NCBI GenBank assembly: GCA_954871525.1
Contig: OX940869.1
Span: 17,822,001-17,886,000, forward strand
DNA from: Parietaria judaica
Taxonomy: Eukaryota > Streptophyta > Magnoliopsida > Rosales > Urticaceae
Reading direction: 5' to 3'
Length of the DNA: 64,000 nt
Each line of letters opens with the position of its first letter. Within the stretch, counting starts at the first letter, position 1. The notes under the pieces were generated by a model. It made no database searches and was not told where the DNA came from. It worked only from the letters and a program-made list of their open reading frames with translations. Shown piece by piece: positions 36,385-48,524 of this stretch. The position numbers were made by a program, and so were the translations under genes.

Positions 36385-37030
36385 CTAAGGGTGTGTAAAA
36401 AAAAATCAATCCAACCGTTTAACCTAACTCAATTAAACACAACCCCAATCTAACCCAACTTAACAGTTTAACCCAATAATTATCGAGTTGGGCCGGCCGG
36501 ATGCATTGGGTTGGGCCGGCCCATTGACCCAATCAAGTTTCTTTTTTAATAATTAATTACTTATTTTTTTAATATATTTAAATAAGTAAAACATAGAAGT
36601 AAAAAATAAAATACATCTAAAGTTTCATCTTTATATGTAGTCATTATTTAATGTCTATGACTATGTTTCTAATTTATGTTTACGACAACATTTCTACTTT
36701 TGTTTACGACTATGTTCCCTACTTCTGTTATTGAATGTTTAAGACTATAATAACATTTAATTTTTTAATTGGATGTTTAAAAACATTATATTAAACTTAT
36801 GTTTATTGATTGACGGTTTAAATTTCAGTGCTATCCGGTAGTTTTTTATTTTTTATTTTAGTTCAGTCTAATAACCCAACCCAACCTAACCCAGAGTTTT
36901 TCGGGTTGGGTTGGATTGAGCCTTCAAAAAATTTGGGTCAGATTAGGTCGCTTTTCTAAAACCCAGTAAGATCGAGTCGGGTTCAACTTTTACCTCGAGT
37001 CGACCCAATCCAACTCATGCACACCTCTAC
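36385..37030. mobile_element. MITE-like element with AGGGTGTG ends
   Basis: The left end AGGGTGTGTAAA and the right end TGCACACCTC are inverted. Inside both ends are phrases such as AATCCAACC and CCCAATCCAAC on opposing strands. The interior is AT-rich and non-coding. A possible 8-bp flank (TAGTTGTA against TACTTGTA) is offset by a few bases, so the exact ends are uncertain. Confidence 0.5.
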
Positions 37031-37165
37031 TTGTAACAATAAAATAACAATAAAAAAAATTCTCTTCTTTGGATATTCAAGGCTTATTTCTTATTTAGCT
37101 ACACGTGAAATAATAGCCTAGTCCATAATCAATATATAAAACCGATATCGTCAATAATCACCTGT

Positions 37166-37170
37166 AGGTT
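37166..37170. other. Target site duplication AGGTT, left copy
   Basis: AGGTT precedes the left LTR and follows the right LTR at 38683-38687. Confidence 0.9.
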
Positions 37171-37472
37171 TGATGTAGAGCAAACTACGGGAAGAACGAA
37201 GAGCACGTCTTTGCGAGATAAAACTCGACTTTACAAGCTAAAGCTCGTCTTTTCATATCATTATCAAAACTAAAGAATTACACATTTTGTTCTTCATAAT
37301 ATACTAGAAGAACCAAATAAAAGCCATAAATGATTGATACCTTATTCAATTATAACTAAATCAAAGTAAATAAAATAAAATAAATGAAGATAATCTCATA
37401 ATAAAAGAGAATAATCCTAAGCATGAATCAAAAGAATTTAATAGCCAATTATACTCATTATATCCTGCATCA
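37171..37472 (-). repeat. LTR of the 1.5-kb element (3' LTR in sense orientation)
   Basis: 302 bp, TGATGTAGAGC ... CTGCATCA. It matches 38381-38682 except for about three substitutions. Confidence 0.95.
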
Positions 37473-37482
37473 TTCTTCCCGG

Positions 37483-38349
37483 CTAGAAAAAATTCGTCCT
37501 CGAATTTCGAACGTTGATCGATGTCGCAACTCCACCTCCATCGCCGCGCTTGTGTCGGCGCCAAAGTCGCCGTCGTAAAATGACTTCCTTGTATTTCCAT
37601 TCCCTCCGACACCACATGACATCTCCAAACTTGCCTTTTTGTGTACTGCACTCGTGCCATTTCTCCGGGTGTCGTTGTGTATAGCCATTGCACGTGTGCG
37701 TCGTTCGTAAACCCGCTCTAGAGATTCTAGAATAAATCGGTGTCTCTAGATCGGTAATGAAACCGCTACCGCTTGTCAGGTTTGACCCGATTGCCACTGT
37801 CATCACGGCCTTCATGCAAATAGACTCGCTCGGTGCGACCGCTTTAGTGGTCTTGCTTGACACCAAAATAATCTCCTCGTACGCGGCTTCCTCCTGCTCG
37901 GCGCACATGTTGTCGTCGTATACGACCTCACCATACACGGTTTTGGCGTACTCCGCCACGTCGTACACGGGATCGCCATACTCATCGTACACGGGTTCGT
38001 CATACTCCGCCTCGTTGTACACGGCATCGCCATGTTCCACCTCATCGTACGTCATTTCGTCGTACTCCGGGATAGCCACCTGGAACGCCGCTACCCACCG
38101 CGCATATTATGGGACCGCCTCACGTCGACGCATCGCGTGACCGTAGCCGCCAAAATTCTGCCCGAACAGGTTCGCTCGGTCGTCCTCGGTGTCGGAGTCG
38201 TCTCAGCGTCGTTGCTCCGTTTGATTCTGCACCATTACAGCCATCTGACGGATCAACAATTCCACCTGAGCACGGAATCCGTCGACCTCTTCTCGTCTTT
38301 CCATATCGTCCGCGGAAGCGTCAGGAACGACCCGTTTCTTTGGCGCCAT
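37483..38349 (-). pseudogene. Degenerate gag-like polyprotein remnant
   Basis: The frame starts at an ATG at 38349 (MAPKKRVVPD..., 48 codons to a TGA at 38205-38203). It continues in the same phase past a second stop near 38120, then stays open to 37483. Translated phrases FGQNFGG, RWVAAFQVAIPEYD and a Tyr/Asp/Glu-rich segment (VYDEYGDPVYD) resemble the N-terminal gag region and the gag-protease linker of plant Ty3/gypsy polyproteins. The C-terminal NSRTNFF resembles a polyprotein tail. The parts between are deleted. It is probably not translated as one protein. Confidence 0.65.
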
Positions 38350-38361
38350 CGGCGCAGAAAC

Positions 38362-38378
38362 GTTCGGCTCTGATACCA
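38362..38378 (-). other. Initiator-Met tRNA primer-binding site
   Basis: The minus strand reads TTGGTATCAGAGCCG next to the right LTR, the usual complement of the initiator methionine tRNA 3' end. This fixes the element's orientation as minus. Confidence 0.9.
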
Positions 38379-38380
38379 AC

Positions 38381-38682
38381 TGATGTAGAGCAAACTACGG
38401 GAAGAACGAAGAACACGTCTTTGCGAGATAAAACTCGACTTTACAAGCTAAAGCTCGTTTTTTCATATCATTATCAAAACTAAAGAATTACACATTTTGT
38501 TCTTCATAATATACTAGAAGAACCAAATAAAAGCCATAAATGATTGATACCTTATTCAATTATAACTAAATCAAAGTAAATAAAATAAAACAAATGAAGA
38601 TAATCTCATAATAAAAGAGAATAATCCTAAGCATGAATCAAAAGAATTTAATAGCCAATTATACTCATTATATCCTGCATCA
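38381..38682 (-). repeat. LTR of the 1.5-kb element (5' LTR in sense orientation)
   Basis: 302 bp, the partner of 37171-37472. It is followed directly by the AGGTT duplication. Confidence 0.95.
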
Positions 38683-38687
38683 AGGTT

Positions 38688-39014
38688 CCACAGTGAGTGG
38701 GTCAAATAATGAAAAAATAAAATAACGATAGATGAATGATTTTTCTAATTAACAAACATCACTATTTTGTTTAATGGAGTGACACTATTAGCTAAGATTA
38801 CATGTACTCATATTACAAGATATATTATTACGGTAAGAACAACCGGCACTATTGGCCGCAGGCATTATCGGCCAAGATTACAAATGTACGCAATTTCTAC
38901 GTCTTAAGGGATATAACCCAAGACCTCATGAATAGTCTTATTGTAGTGGATTTACCACTAGGCCAAGCAAGCTTGGTTAACAATGATCAATCAATAAAGT
39001 TGTCGTATCTGTGC
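38688..39014. other. Intergenic spacer, nothing recognised
   Basis: AT-rich sequence between the 1.5-kb element and the solo LTR. The phrase GGATTTACCACTAGGCCAAG is present, but no tRNA fold or gene could be supported. Confidence 0.4.
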
Positions 39015-40484
39015 TGTTGATGCTGAAATTTGCACCGAACTTTCGAGCGGCCCAACGCCGTTGTATGGGCTGGGCCCAACGTCGTGTGTTGACTGTGAGT
39101 GGGCTGTAGGGCGTTGACTCATTCGCACTTCGGGTCAGACGGACCCTCCACTGTCGGTGGATCAAGGGTCCGGGCTCTGTCCGTTGCTTGTGACCTCGTC
39201 GCCACTGGCGAACCGGGCTAGGTCACAGGCAGGGGATGACACTAGGGACGTGGTCTCCACGTAGGGAGGGTCTCGGTGAGATCCCAATGTGAGCCGTGAC
39301 AGACGAGACCCCTCCGCCTGAGTCGCTAACGGCGATATGGGTCCACGACCGGTCCACAAAGTAGTACAGAAAGAGGGACGGTAACACGTGTCCCGTAGAT
39401 CGGAATCTAGACAGGCAGGATCGTACAGTCGTGTCAGGACCTGGTCCAGAGATTCCGCCCTAGTCGTTTTCTCTGTGGTCCGGATCTCCAGAAAATTTTC
39501 GGAGGTTTTAGACCTCTCAACCCGTATTGTGGGTTCTGATACGGGGTCCTCGGTCTATCCGCGAAGTCGGTATATCTGCTAGAGATAATGGACTTGGGGA
39601 TAGCACGAACACCACGTAGCACAGAACCTAGCGGGGAAGGTCGTAAACCGTGCCACAAATTTCTTCAGAGCTTCCGCTCTAGCCGTATTCCTGGCGCTCA
39701 GAACCTGGGCAAAAACGCACCCAAGGTCAGGGAGAATCGGGGGGGGGGGGGGGGGGCTAGCCCCTGATTCACCTCCAACCTTCAACATTAGGCAAGTACC
39801 CGAGGGGGGAGGTGTTTAGAGGTAGGAGGAGAGCTCTGGGGCGAGCTTTAGAGAGAGGAAGCCAAGTTGTAGTGGGTTTTTGAGTTGTATTGAAATGAGG
39901 AAACCGAAGCTCCTTTTATAGGAGGAGCCAGGGATTCAAACGCGATTATATATTACTCCGGGAAGCCTCCGGAGTAAAATTATTTAGTTTTTTTTACTCC
40001 CTGACACGTGGCAAAACCGATGGCGCAAGTTTTGCGCCCATCCGACCTCTCACGCGCCCGCACGCGCGGCTTACTTGTGGCTTACTCCGGCCGAACCTTG
40101 GTCAACAAGTTGATGACGTCATGGTGCTGATGTCAGCCGCCAAGTGGGCGCGTGGGAGCACGTGCGGCACGTGGGAGGACGTGTGGAGCCTACTGCTGTC
40201 ACGTGGCAGCGTGGGGCCCTGCGGGGCCCGCTCGGGGTGCTTCTGGGGCCTTTTTTGGTCCCGGAAGTCCCGGAAGTGTTCCGAAGCCAAATTTTACAAA
40301 CTTTATGTCCTCTTTTAGTATCCTGATATTTTTAAGAACGTTTGGATACTTCGTTTCGCAAAAACGGATCCCCGGTGAATATTTTGCTTGAAATTGAATA
40401 TAAATTAAATAAAAGAAAACATTAATTAAATAACTTTTCTTTTATTAATTTACAAAAATCAATTCGGTAAAACACCCATAACAG
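39015..40484 (-). mobile_element. Solo LTR, family B
   Basis: It starts TGTTGATGCTG and ends CACCCATAACA. The layout matches family A: a GGCCCAA-rich start, GGACCCTCC, a G tract of 18 (39739-39756) followed by CTAGCCCC, and a minus-strand TATA word (CTATAAAAGG) near 39915. No internal retroelement sequence is attached, so it is a solo LTR left by recombination. No direct 5-bp duplication is seen because a MITE sits at the right end. If that is removed, the flanks are TGTGC and TATGC (four of five matching). Minus orientation is inferred from the TATA word. A second copy is at 48471-53187. Confidence 0.85.
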
Positions 40485-41016
40485 GGGTGGCAATTCGGGT
40501 TGTGTGTCGTGTTCGTGCCGGGTCTTAATCGTTTTTTACTTATTTTATATAGACCCAGACCCGCCCAATTTAAATAGCGTGTTTATCGTGTCCGCCCGTT
40601 TAACCCATTAAACAGATTCACATATTTTAAAATTATAAATTAATTTAATTTACACTCATTTTACTTAATTTATTAAATTATATGATCTAAAATTTCAAAA
40701 TTTACTAACAATTTTGTATGTTTATCAGTTGTACAATGTAATTTATAAATTAAAAAAATATAAATGTCATATATAATGAGTAGTAAAACACTTTATAACG
40801 TATATAAATGCATAAAAGGCAACTTTTTGTTTCTTAATTGTGTCTAATTGGGACCCATCGTGCTATCGTATTCGTGTCGTGTTTACCCGTTATTTAATCG
40901 TGCTAATCGTGTTCGACACGGATGGACCCAAATCCATTTATGGTAGACCCAAACCCATTTAAATCATGTCGTAACCGTTTCGTGTTTCGTGTCGGGCCCC
41001 AAATTGCCACCCCCTA
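40485..41016. mobile_element. MITE with GGGGTGGCAATT terminal inverted repeats
   Basis: It begins GGGGTGGCAATTCGGG and ends CCCAAATTGCCACCCC, near-perfect inverted ends. The subterminal regions are rich in CGTGTCG and ACCCG-type words and the core is AT-rich. CCCATAACA occurs immediately left of it and again four bases right of it (41019-41027). This fits insertion into the last bases of the family B LTR with a 9-bp duplication, although the four extra bases leave the superfamily open. Confidence 0.75.
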
Positions 41017-41027
41017 ACCCATAACAT

Positions 41028-42577
41028 ATGCATAAATAATTATATAAGTACTTAAGTAAAATAGTAAATGAGATTGATTTAACATTCACAATAAAAAGTG
41101 CATAAATCATAAATCCAAATATAAAAAGGTTGATAAAATGTAGTACCCGAATATATAACTTTGTTCGATAAAATGTTCGGCACATGTTTGTATTAGCGAA
41201 AATAACCAAGAGTAGAGAAAGAAAATTAAACAGAGAGATTTATCTTGTTAGAGAAGCAAAGGCGAGCAACGTCTGTGAAGGCGCTCTCTTCACATTTTCA
41301 AGAGGAACTTCAGAAAACGTCTTCGAAGAAGCTTAGATTTGCAAAATAGTGAACAGTAAGTTTAATCTACGCCGAGGCACGAACCAGCGTTTTTCTTAAA
41401 GCAATTTTTTCCCGCTCCGCTATTAGAGGATTCACAGACGTAGCCTCCCAAGAGCAATAACAACATGACGGTTCTGAGCACTGCAGAAACGCCGACAAAA
41501 AAAATCCGTAAAATCTACTACCAAGGTATTTCGAAAGGGAGAATTTTGAATTTGTATTGGAATGAAACTAAAGAACAAGCTCGATCAAAAGTGGGGGCGT
41601 TTTGTAAATGATTTTCAGCGTGTGAAAATAAAGCCGAGCTTGCTGAGCATTTATAGGGAGATATGGGTCTTCGTATTGATTATCAATCAATATTAACATT
41701 CGAATGTGTTTATCATTTCTTTGAACGTTTTTGGGCTGGTCAGTAAAGCTCCATCGAACGTTTTCATGAGCTTGCACATTAAAGCCAGTAGAACGTTTTC
41801 TATAGGCTGTTAATTTCGTTTAATTCCATTTATTTCCAACAGTTTGTGCCGAATGGTGAGGCCGGGCTAACAAATTTTAGATTTTCTTAAGTAAAATTGT
41901 TTAGACATGTTTAATTACCACGCAACTTTTTTATCCTTATGACATACTATAATATAAATACTAGACATGTTCAATTATTAGGAAGTTTTCTTATTTCATC
42001 ATCATATATATCCTTAGAAACATTAATTTATCGAGTAAACGTCTTTATCTAAGTCGGTCAATTAACAATGAAGAGGATAATAATGAAGACATTGAATCGG
42101 TCTTAGACCTAGAACTGGAGGCTATCTAAAGACATTAACTCGATTAACGTCTTCAACCATATATTTGATAATGAAATAAAAACTCGAAGGTATGTGCCGC
42201 AAAAAACAAACAAAACAAAAAATCATAAGAGTATAATTACACCACCTTTCCTCAAGCTTGCCTGCTGTATACCGCGAGCCAGAATCTGTGGAAGAAGATT
42301 GCACTTGTGATTGCTATCATTTGGAGAAGATCAAAGACCGAACGCGGATATGACGACAATTAAGGAATGCATTTTCATCGGTCCTGTATGACAAAGCCGG
42401 CAAGGTCTAATTCAATAGCACTTGTATTAGTATTATCAAAACCTTCAAGAGAAGACAACCGGCTATATTCATAGATGTTCAAAAAAATAAACGAGACGTT
42501 GTTGCTCATAGGTGCAAGTAAATCTTGCGGTCATCAAAGATTCAAGTCTTTACACTGAAACTGATAACATTATTAAT
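41028..42577. other. Intergenic region, no gene recognised
   Basis: AT-rich with a GC-richer patch at 41250-41520. There, a short frame beginning ATGACGGTTCTG (41466) runs to a possible splice donor, AAG|GTATTT. I could not connect it to further exons or a known family. TTAAT at 42573-42577 is the left duplication of the next LTR. Confidence 0.35.
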
Positions 42578-44047
42578 TGTTATGTGCATTTTTCGTAACA
42601 TATAAAAATTGGGCCCCTTTTGGCAAAAGTCAAAGCCCATCATTAAAGCCAACGACCGGAGGCCGACGAACCAAGACATTGGCGAGGTCCGGAGTCAAAA
42701 AGGCAAATAGGACAAGGCCGACAAGGCGACGAGGCGACGAGGCCGATGAGGCGACAAGGTGACAAGCCTGACAAGCACCCTCATCATAGCTTGACGAGGG
42801 CATAACTCATAATTATTCCACACGACGAGGAGATCCGAGATCACGAAGACCCCCAGGAAATCCTCCAGATTCCCCCGGACTCAACATACAGATTCGCGGA
42901 CAACCAGAAGACATCAAAAACGAACCAAGAAGCATCGACGAGCCCCTCGACAGGGCTAGGGGCCGCGGCAACCCCCCTGCAGCAGGAGAGAAATTCGCAG
43001 GCGAGGTGCAATTTCAGGGAATTGGTTTTCCTATAAATAGGAGCCCCCCCCCCTCACTTCCACACTCACTCACAACTATCTCCATAGCTTCTCTCTATAG
43101 CTTTCTCCCTCTAAAAATTCGTCCACTCCTATGGGAGGAAGGACTTGAATAAGAGCTGAGATCGTTCTAGAAGAAGAGTCTCAGTCTCGACTGGGGAAGT
43201 TGTTCGACGAGTCAACGAAGGAGTCCCTCGCCAGCTTGTCAAGCTTGCCAACACCCGCGAGGTTGACGACCAAGGAGCATCCCTCGTAAGGTGAGGCGCC
43301 CTCGCCAACCTCGACAAGGAGCATCCCTTGTCAGGTTAAGGCGCCCTCGCCAACCTCGACAAGGAGCATCCCTTGACAAGGTCGACAAAGAAGGAGCACC
43401 CCTCGTCGGGATAAGGCCCCTCGTCACAACGATCTCGCCTACACCGATAGGGTCAACGAAGAACACTTCACGCCGGTAATACCCAGCCACCTGGCCAAGG
43501 GTCACCCCCGCGCCGCCAACATCGGCACTTCCGACGAGTCAAACCACATTGTCATTCACCCGCCGTTTATCACTAACCCCGAACTACGTGGGACCTGATT
43601 CTCTTAAACTGAGATACGTAGGCAGCCTCGCCCAACCATAAGCGACCGGGCACGGGCCTAATCTACTCTTTTTTGCAGGTCCTCCCTCGCCGTAGGAGCT
43701 TGCCAAGGAAGGAGAATCACGAAGAATCATTAAGACCAGCTCGAAGCTTCATCAAGACCGGAGTTCGCCTAGACGAGGATATCGCCAAGACAAGGACTCT
43801 GCTCAGACGAGGAGCTTCGCCAAGACAAGGACCCCGCCCGGACTTTGCCACCACGAGGAAAGTTCGCCGAGGATCGCCAAGGACAGCCCGGAGACTCATC
43901 CAAGATGACGGATTCGCCTCCAGCTTTGACGATCATTAGTCAACCCGCGTTGACTCAACATTCAATTATCCTTGTGTTCAACGGATCAATCTCGGGACCC
44001 GAACCTTGGATCCGACCCTAAGTTAAAGCTATTTTTACGCATTAACA
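42578..44047 (+). mobile_element. Solo LTR, family D
   Basis: 1,470 bp, starting TGTTATGTGC and ending GCATTAACA. A perfect 5-bp target duplication TTAAT flanks it (42573-42577 and 44048-44052). A plus-strand TATA box (CTATAAATAGG, about 43031) with a following CT-rich leader gives plus orientation. It contains a 45-bp tandem repeat at 43270-43400. No internal coding region is attached. The small ORFs, including the 88-aa frames at 43239-43505 and 43673-43939, follow the repeat composition and are not genes. Confidence 0.9.
43271..43400. repeat. 45-bp tandem repeat within solo LTR
   Basis: GGCGCCCTCGCCAACCTCGA starts at 43295 and again at 43340, exactly 45 bases apart. Partial flanking units (CAAGGAGCATCCC) occur on both sides, about 2.5-3 copies in all. 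Confidence 0.85.
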
Positions 44048-44052
44048 TTAAT

Positions 44053-45436
44053 AATAAACATCTTTTATAATAAACATCTTTTGTATTTATTAATAATTAA
44101 CATCTTTTGTAATCTTTTAGTTGACTACTCGGGGTGAGCGCCCTACAAAAATACGTTATCCAAAAAAAAAAGCAGCCCAAACTGCGTTATAAAAAAATTG
44201 GCGTCATTATCTTTAGTTCATGCCTTTTAGTTTCCCGTTTCGCTTAGCATTTAAATATATAACTCTTGCTTAACGTTGAGATATGATTTAATAATATTGA
44301 TTGTGAACTCTTATATTAAAAGAGGGCATCATTTCGCTTATGTTAATGGAATTCTCTTGGATTTCTTTGCAGAATAAGTGGATACTATTTAAAAGAAAGC
44401 TATTTGTTAAAATACTTACTTAAAGGCAAGAGACCCTGATTTGATATTTCCGAATGGGAAATATAAATTAAAGAAATGAAGGGCAGGTGGGATGTATATG
44501 CACGACTTTAGAACTTTCTCAGACTTTTGGTCAGAAAGTCATGAAGTTCATGAGAAATATAACCGAAATTAGGTGGGGAGAAAGAATAATACCATTATTT
44601 CTAGGCCAATTTTTAAGAAAAGATAAAGATAAAAAATATAGTGTTGGAAATTGATATTCTAACAGAAGTCATTTATTACAACATGGTTTGGCACAAGCAA
44701 TTATCTAATTTCCTTTTGGAATCTGAATCCTTATTGGGAAATTGAGAAGAAAAATGACCAAAACGAAAAAAAAGAAAAAAAAACCCAACGTATTTAGAGC
44801 AAGGTTCAAAATGCCGTTTATGCCGATAAATCGGTTGCCGTTTTCAAAGATTTCCGATGGATTTTTTAGGATTATCGATGAAAAACCAATAAACCCGTAG
44901 CTTATCGTTACCGACACTTATCGAGGATTATCGATGAAAAACCACTAAAATAGTTTTAATAATATATTTACTAAGTTTACATATGTAAATAAAATATAGT
45001 CTTACTCTCACATATATGAATACTCAAATAAAATCATGTCATATAGTCAAATAAATGTAAATAAAATCATGTCGTTGAAGGTACTTTCGCCGAAAATTGT
45101 TGAAAAGTGCAATTTTTTTTCGAAAAGTACCCAATTTTTTTTATACTATTTTTACGGATAATAGATTGGTATGGAATATTTGCCGATAACTACCGACAAG
45201 ACGGATAATCGACGATTATCGAGGATAATCGTGAAAAATTCGAACATTGATTTAGAGACCTTTTAGCACATAATATATATAAATATTTTCTTCTATCTGA
45301 GATTACTATGAGTAATATAAAATTACAAAAATCACTTAACAATAATAAAAAAAAGAAAAGATGAAAAATATGAGGTGTTGAGGTCTGGTGCCATTCCATG
45401 CCCACTTTTTTAATAACGGAATATTGTCCTGTTTAT
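44053..45436. other. Intergenic region with CGATAA-rich MITE-like block
   Basis: No gene was recognised. 44815-45245 is dense in CGATAA, TTATCG and ATTATCGA words on both strands, with rough inverted ends (GGTTCAAAATGCCG / ATTCGAACATTG). It resembles 16020-16170 and is probably an old non-autonomous DNA element. Confidence 0.4.
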
Positions 45437-45443
45437 AATATTT

Positions 45444-45904
45444 AGGGTTAATGACGGCAAAAATATTCAAAATTTGGTCAAAGAACCCCTCGTGTACTCA
45501 AAGTTTAAAAGTGGTGGCAAAAGTACCCAAAAACACATTTGGGGCGTTGACCACTCCATTCTCGTAACGCAATTAACTTACATGTTAACTCTGGCCACGT
45601 GGACAAACGTAGGTTGCTGACATAGCAATTTTTTGCCACGTGGATGAGCCCACATTAGCCTCGTTTATGACAAAACAACGAATTAAACCCTTAATTGGGC
45701 TCGTCCACGTGGCAAAAAATTGCCATGTCAGCAACCCACGTTTGTCCATGTGGCCAGAGTTAACGGGTAAGTTAACTGCATTAAGAGAATGGAGTGGTCA
45801 ACTCCTCAAATGCGACTTTGGGTACTTTTGCCACCACTTTTAAACTTTGGGTACACAAGGGGTTCTTTGACCAAACTTTGAGTATTTTTTCCGTCATTAA
45901 CCCT
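45444..45904. mobile_element. Foldback MITE with ~215-bp inverted arms
   Basis: AGGGTTAATGACGG at the left and CCGTCATTAACCCT at the right start two inverted arms. These pair over about 215 bases each with roughly 10% mismatch (shared anchors GTGGTGGCAAAAGTACCCAA, TTGACCACTCCATTCTC, TTTTTTGCCACGTGGA). The loop is about 30 bases. The same 7 bases AATATTT flank both ends (45437-45443 and 45905-45911). A transcript through it would fold into one long hairpin. It is non-coding, despite short open frames at 45640 and 45781. Confidence 0.92.
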
Positions 45905-45911
45905 AATATTT

Positions 45912-47332
45912 TATTAATTTTAGGGACTATTGATGCATATTTTATTTTCTCCATAAAATGAAGAGCGTAAAACGACATCGATATTGGCATTTAGAATCTT
46001 AATTAGGGGATTATTGTCATAAATTTTTAGACTAGAGATTAAAGTGCGATAAGTACATATAAACTCAAGTATTTTTGCCACAATTTTCGTTTAATAAATT
46101 AAAGTTAGCAGATAAAAAGAAACGAATTAAAAACTTGAGAAATATGTTTTTATAATGTAGATAGGTAAATGAGTTGCATGATTGTTTGTGATCCTTGGTT
46201 CTGATAAAGGTCCTATAAAGCTAATTGGATTATATTTTATCAATAAATCTCAAAGAAGGATATGGGGTGGTAAAAGATATAAGATTTTAGCTTCCTATAC
46301 AACAACAACCATTCAACTTAGTGTTATATTATACATGGATTTTAATCATCTCTATTAATGATTAATTTTTCACTTTTGTTCCACTTGCTGTGGATTTTTC
46401 TTCAAAACCATAGTTTGAAACTGAGTTTCAAAACTCTGGTGTACCGAGGGTAACCCGATGATAACTTTTTTTTTTTTTTGTTATTTTTTTTTTAAGCACA
46501 TTGGTTTTTTTTTTTTAAACACTCGTGCGATAATTGATAACTTGTGATGCTGAAAAGAGACTATATGATAGAGACGTATTGTTAAACTTATGAACAAGTG
46601 AATGTGTATAAATTATTAAATATGTCATGTAAATTTATTTAGTTTAATTAATTATATTTGAAGTTTAACGTATTCAGGCTCAATCTGTCCAATTAGTTTT
46701 TATTTTAAAGAACACTTGTTAATGAAAAAGCAACCAATAAACCTTTCATAACTTTAATCTATCTCAATAGAGAGATGGTTAAATTAATAAAGTTGGCCGA
46801 AATTATCGTTTCGAGTTCATCTATTTTGAGTCATACACAAAATTATGTCGTAATACTTATGTCGCAAATAAATAAAAAAGTTTATGTTATCGTATAAGTA
46901 CAGTCTGCTTCACTGAGTCAGAAATATAAGTTTAGACACTGTAGAAACTGAAGATAGTGAACCGATAACCAAATTTGTTTCTCATAGTGGTAATTCAAAT
47001 ACAAAACTCTTTGAGGTCTCATCAAGATGCAAAAACTACGTATATACGTAATCTTGATCGATAATACTTACTTGCGGTCGATAATGTCAATCATTCTTAC
47101 AATGCAAATATATCTTACAATGTGAGTATATATAATTTTAAAAAATAAAGCACCTTGTAAAAAAATAGCGAATTAGTTTTGTGATCACAAAAGCAATTAA
47201 TCTATTCATGTGAGAGGAGAATGATGAGATGCATGATAATGAAATGAAGCACATGATCCCAATTCAGTTGATCCCTCTGCAAAGCAACACGTTGCCAAGT
47301 ACTACCTTTGAGCATGCCTATTTTCCTTTTTC

Positions 47333-47369
<37 letters not shown>

Positions 47370-48470
47370 ATGCTATTTTGCAAATGGCTTCGACCCGAAC
47401 AAATAAAATAAAAAATCAAGCTCAATTCACAAAAATATTCGTCTGGAACTGAAAAATAAATTACTTTTAAAAAATATTTATATATATGTATTAAGTGTTA
47501 ATAATAATATAAGTAATGCAAGTATCTAATATTTTGATCTTTCTATTTGTATAAACTTTTTTTTTTCACAACTAAAGTTGTCATTATTTATTATTCTGCT
47601 ATTTTTGTTTAATTTCAGTTTATTTTTTCAATTGATTTAACAAAAAAATAGATGGGCTGTTATGTCTTGGATACACGTCACTTTTATAAATTTGCAAATA
47701 TTTTTATTTTCTCTTTTTTAGTATTGGCTGGACATTAACAATAAGCGGTGAAATTAGGTTTATATAAAAAAGATTAATATATTATTAACACTAAATATAT
47801 TATATATAAACATTATGAAACAATTATTGGTGTATTTCGTTGTTGTTAAAGAAATGAACGTGTAGCTCATCAAAACATGATAAGAAGTGATATCGAGTTG
47901 ACTCTTGGTCCAACCACTTTCAAATATTCTAAGATTTGATCTTCATTCTCATTGTCTTTTCAGAAATTTGAAGAGTTAATTCCTTCGTTCATGAATCTCG
48001 TGTAGGAAGTGGGCAAGCAGTGGAATGCGCTTTGCGATTATAATATTTATTTATTTATTTATTTTGGCAGAGTTTGCCTTTTAATCTACTCGAGTGAAGT
48101 CAGTTTAATTATTAATTAAGAATGATTGAGTAGTTAAGATTTATAATTCTTTTTAACTCAGTTCAGTTAATAGTAATACTTAATATTGTATTTCGATGAT
48201 ATTTGTAGTTGCTGATTAAGAATATTTAAGGTTTTAGATATGAGCAAAAATAGAAAATAAAAAAAAAAATGATTAGGAAGGGGGTCGGAATGCATTCCGT
48301 GGCCCACGAAAGATGAACTCAAGGTAGCACTCACCGAGGAAATCCAGAGATAGGCTGCAGCAAATAAACCTCACTGCCATCTGCTAACTAATATCTCAAG
48401 GTGGGAATTCTGAGTGTAGGTAGAGATTAAGATAAATAAGTGATGAACGCTGTTTTTCATTACATCGGAC
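45912..48470. other. AT-rich intergenic region, no gene
   Basis: About 2.5 kb with long A/T runs, a (TA)n microsatellite at 47334-47366 and no recognisable gene, exon chain or bounded repeat. The 60-aa frame at 47229 runs through the microsatellite. Confidence 0.5.
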
Positions 48471-48524
48471 TGTTGATGCTGAAAATTGCACCCAAACTCT
48501 CAAGCGGCTCAATGCCGTTGTATG

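Larger units (their letters stand above)
37171..38682 (-). mobile_element. Short non-autonomous Ty3/gypsy retrotransposon (1.5 kb)
   Basis: Two 302-bp LTRs (37171-37472, 38381-38682) differ at about three positions. A 5-bp duplication AGGTT flanks them. The primer-binding site is a clear initiator-Met tRNA complement on the minus strand (TGGTATCAGAGCC, ending two bases from the right LTR). A purine-rich tract (GCCGGGAAGAA) abuts the left LTR. The 0.9-kb interior keeps a gag-like start and scraps of later polyprotein, with no protease, RT or integrase domain, so the element depends on an autonomous relative. The near-identical LTRs mean a recent insertion. Confidence 0.94.

Noticed and set aside
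38930..38970. Possible tRNA gene
   Set aside because: A TTTACCACTAGGCCA-like phrase is present, but no full cloverleaf, anticodon loop or T-loop (GTTCRA) could be made.
43239..43939. ORFs rich in Arg/Ser/Pro within 42578-44047
   Set aside because: The interval is bounded by TG...CA and a TTAAT duplication and has a promoter-like TATA box, so it is a solo LTR; the ORFs follow its tandem repeats.
47334..47366. (TA)n tract as a regulatory element
   Set aside because: It is a simple microsatellite far from any gene, like those at 15307, 34294, 58840 and 60310.
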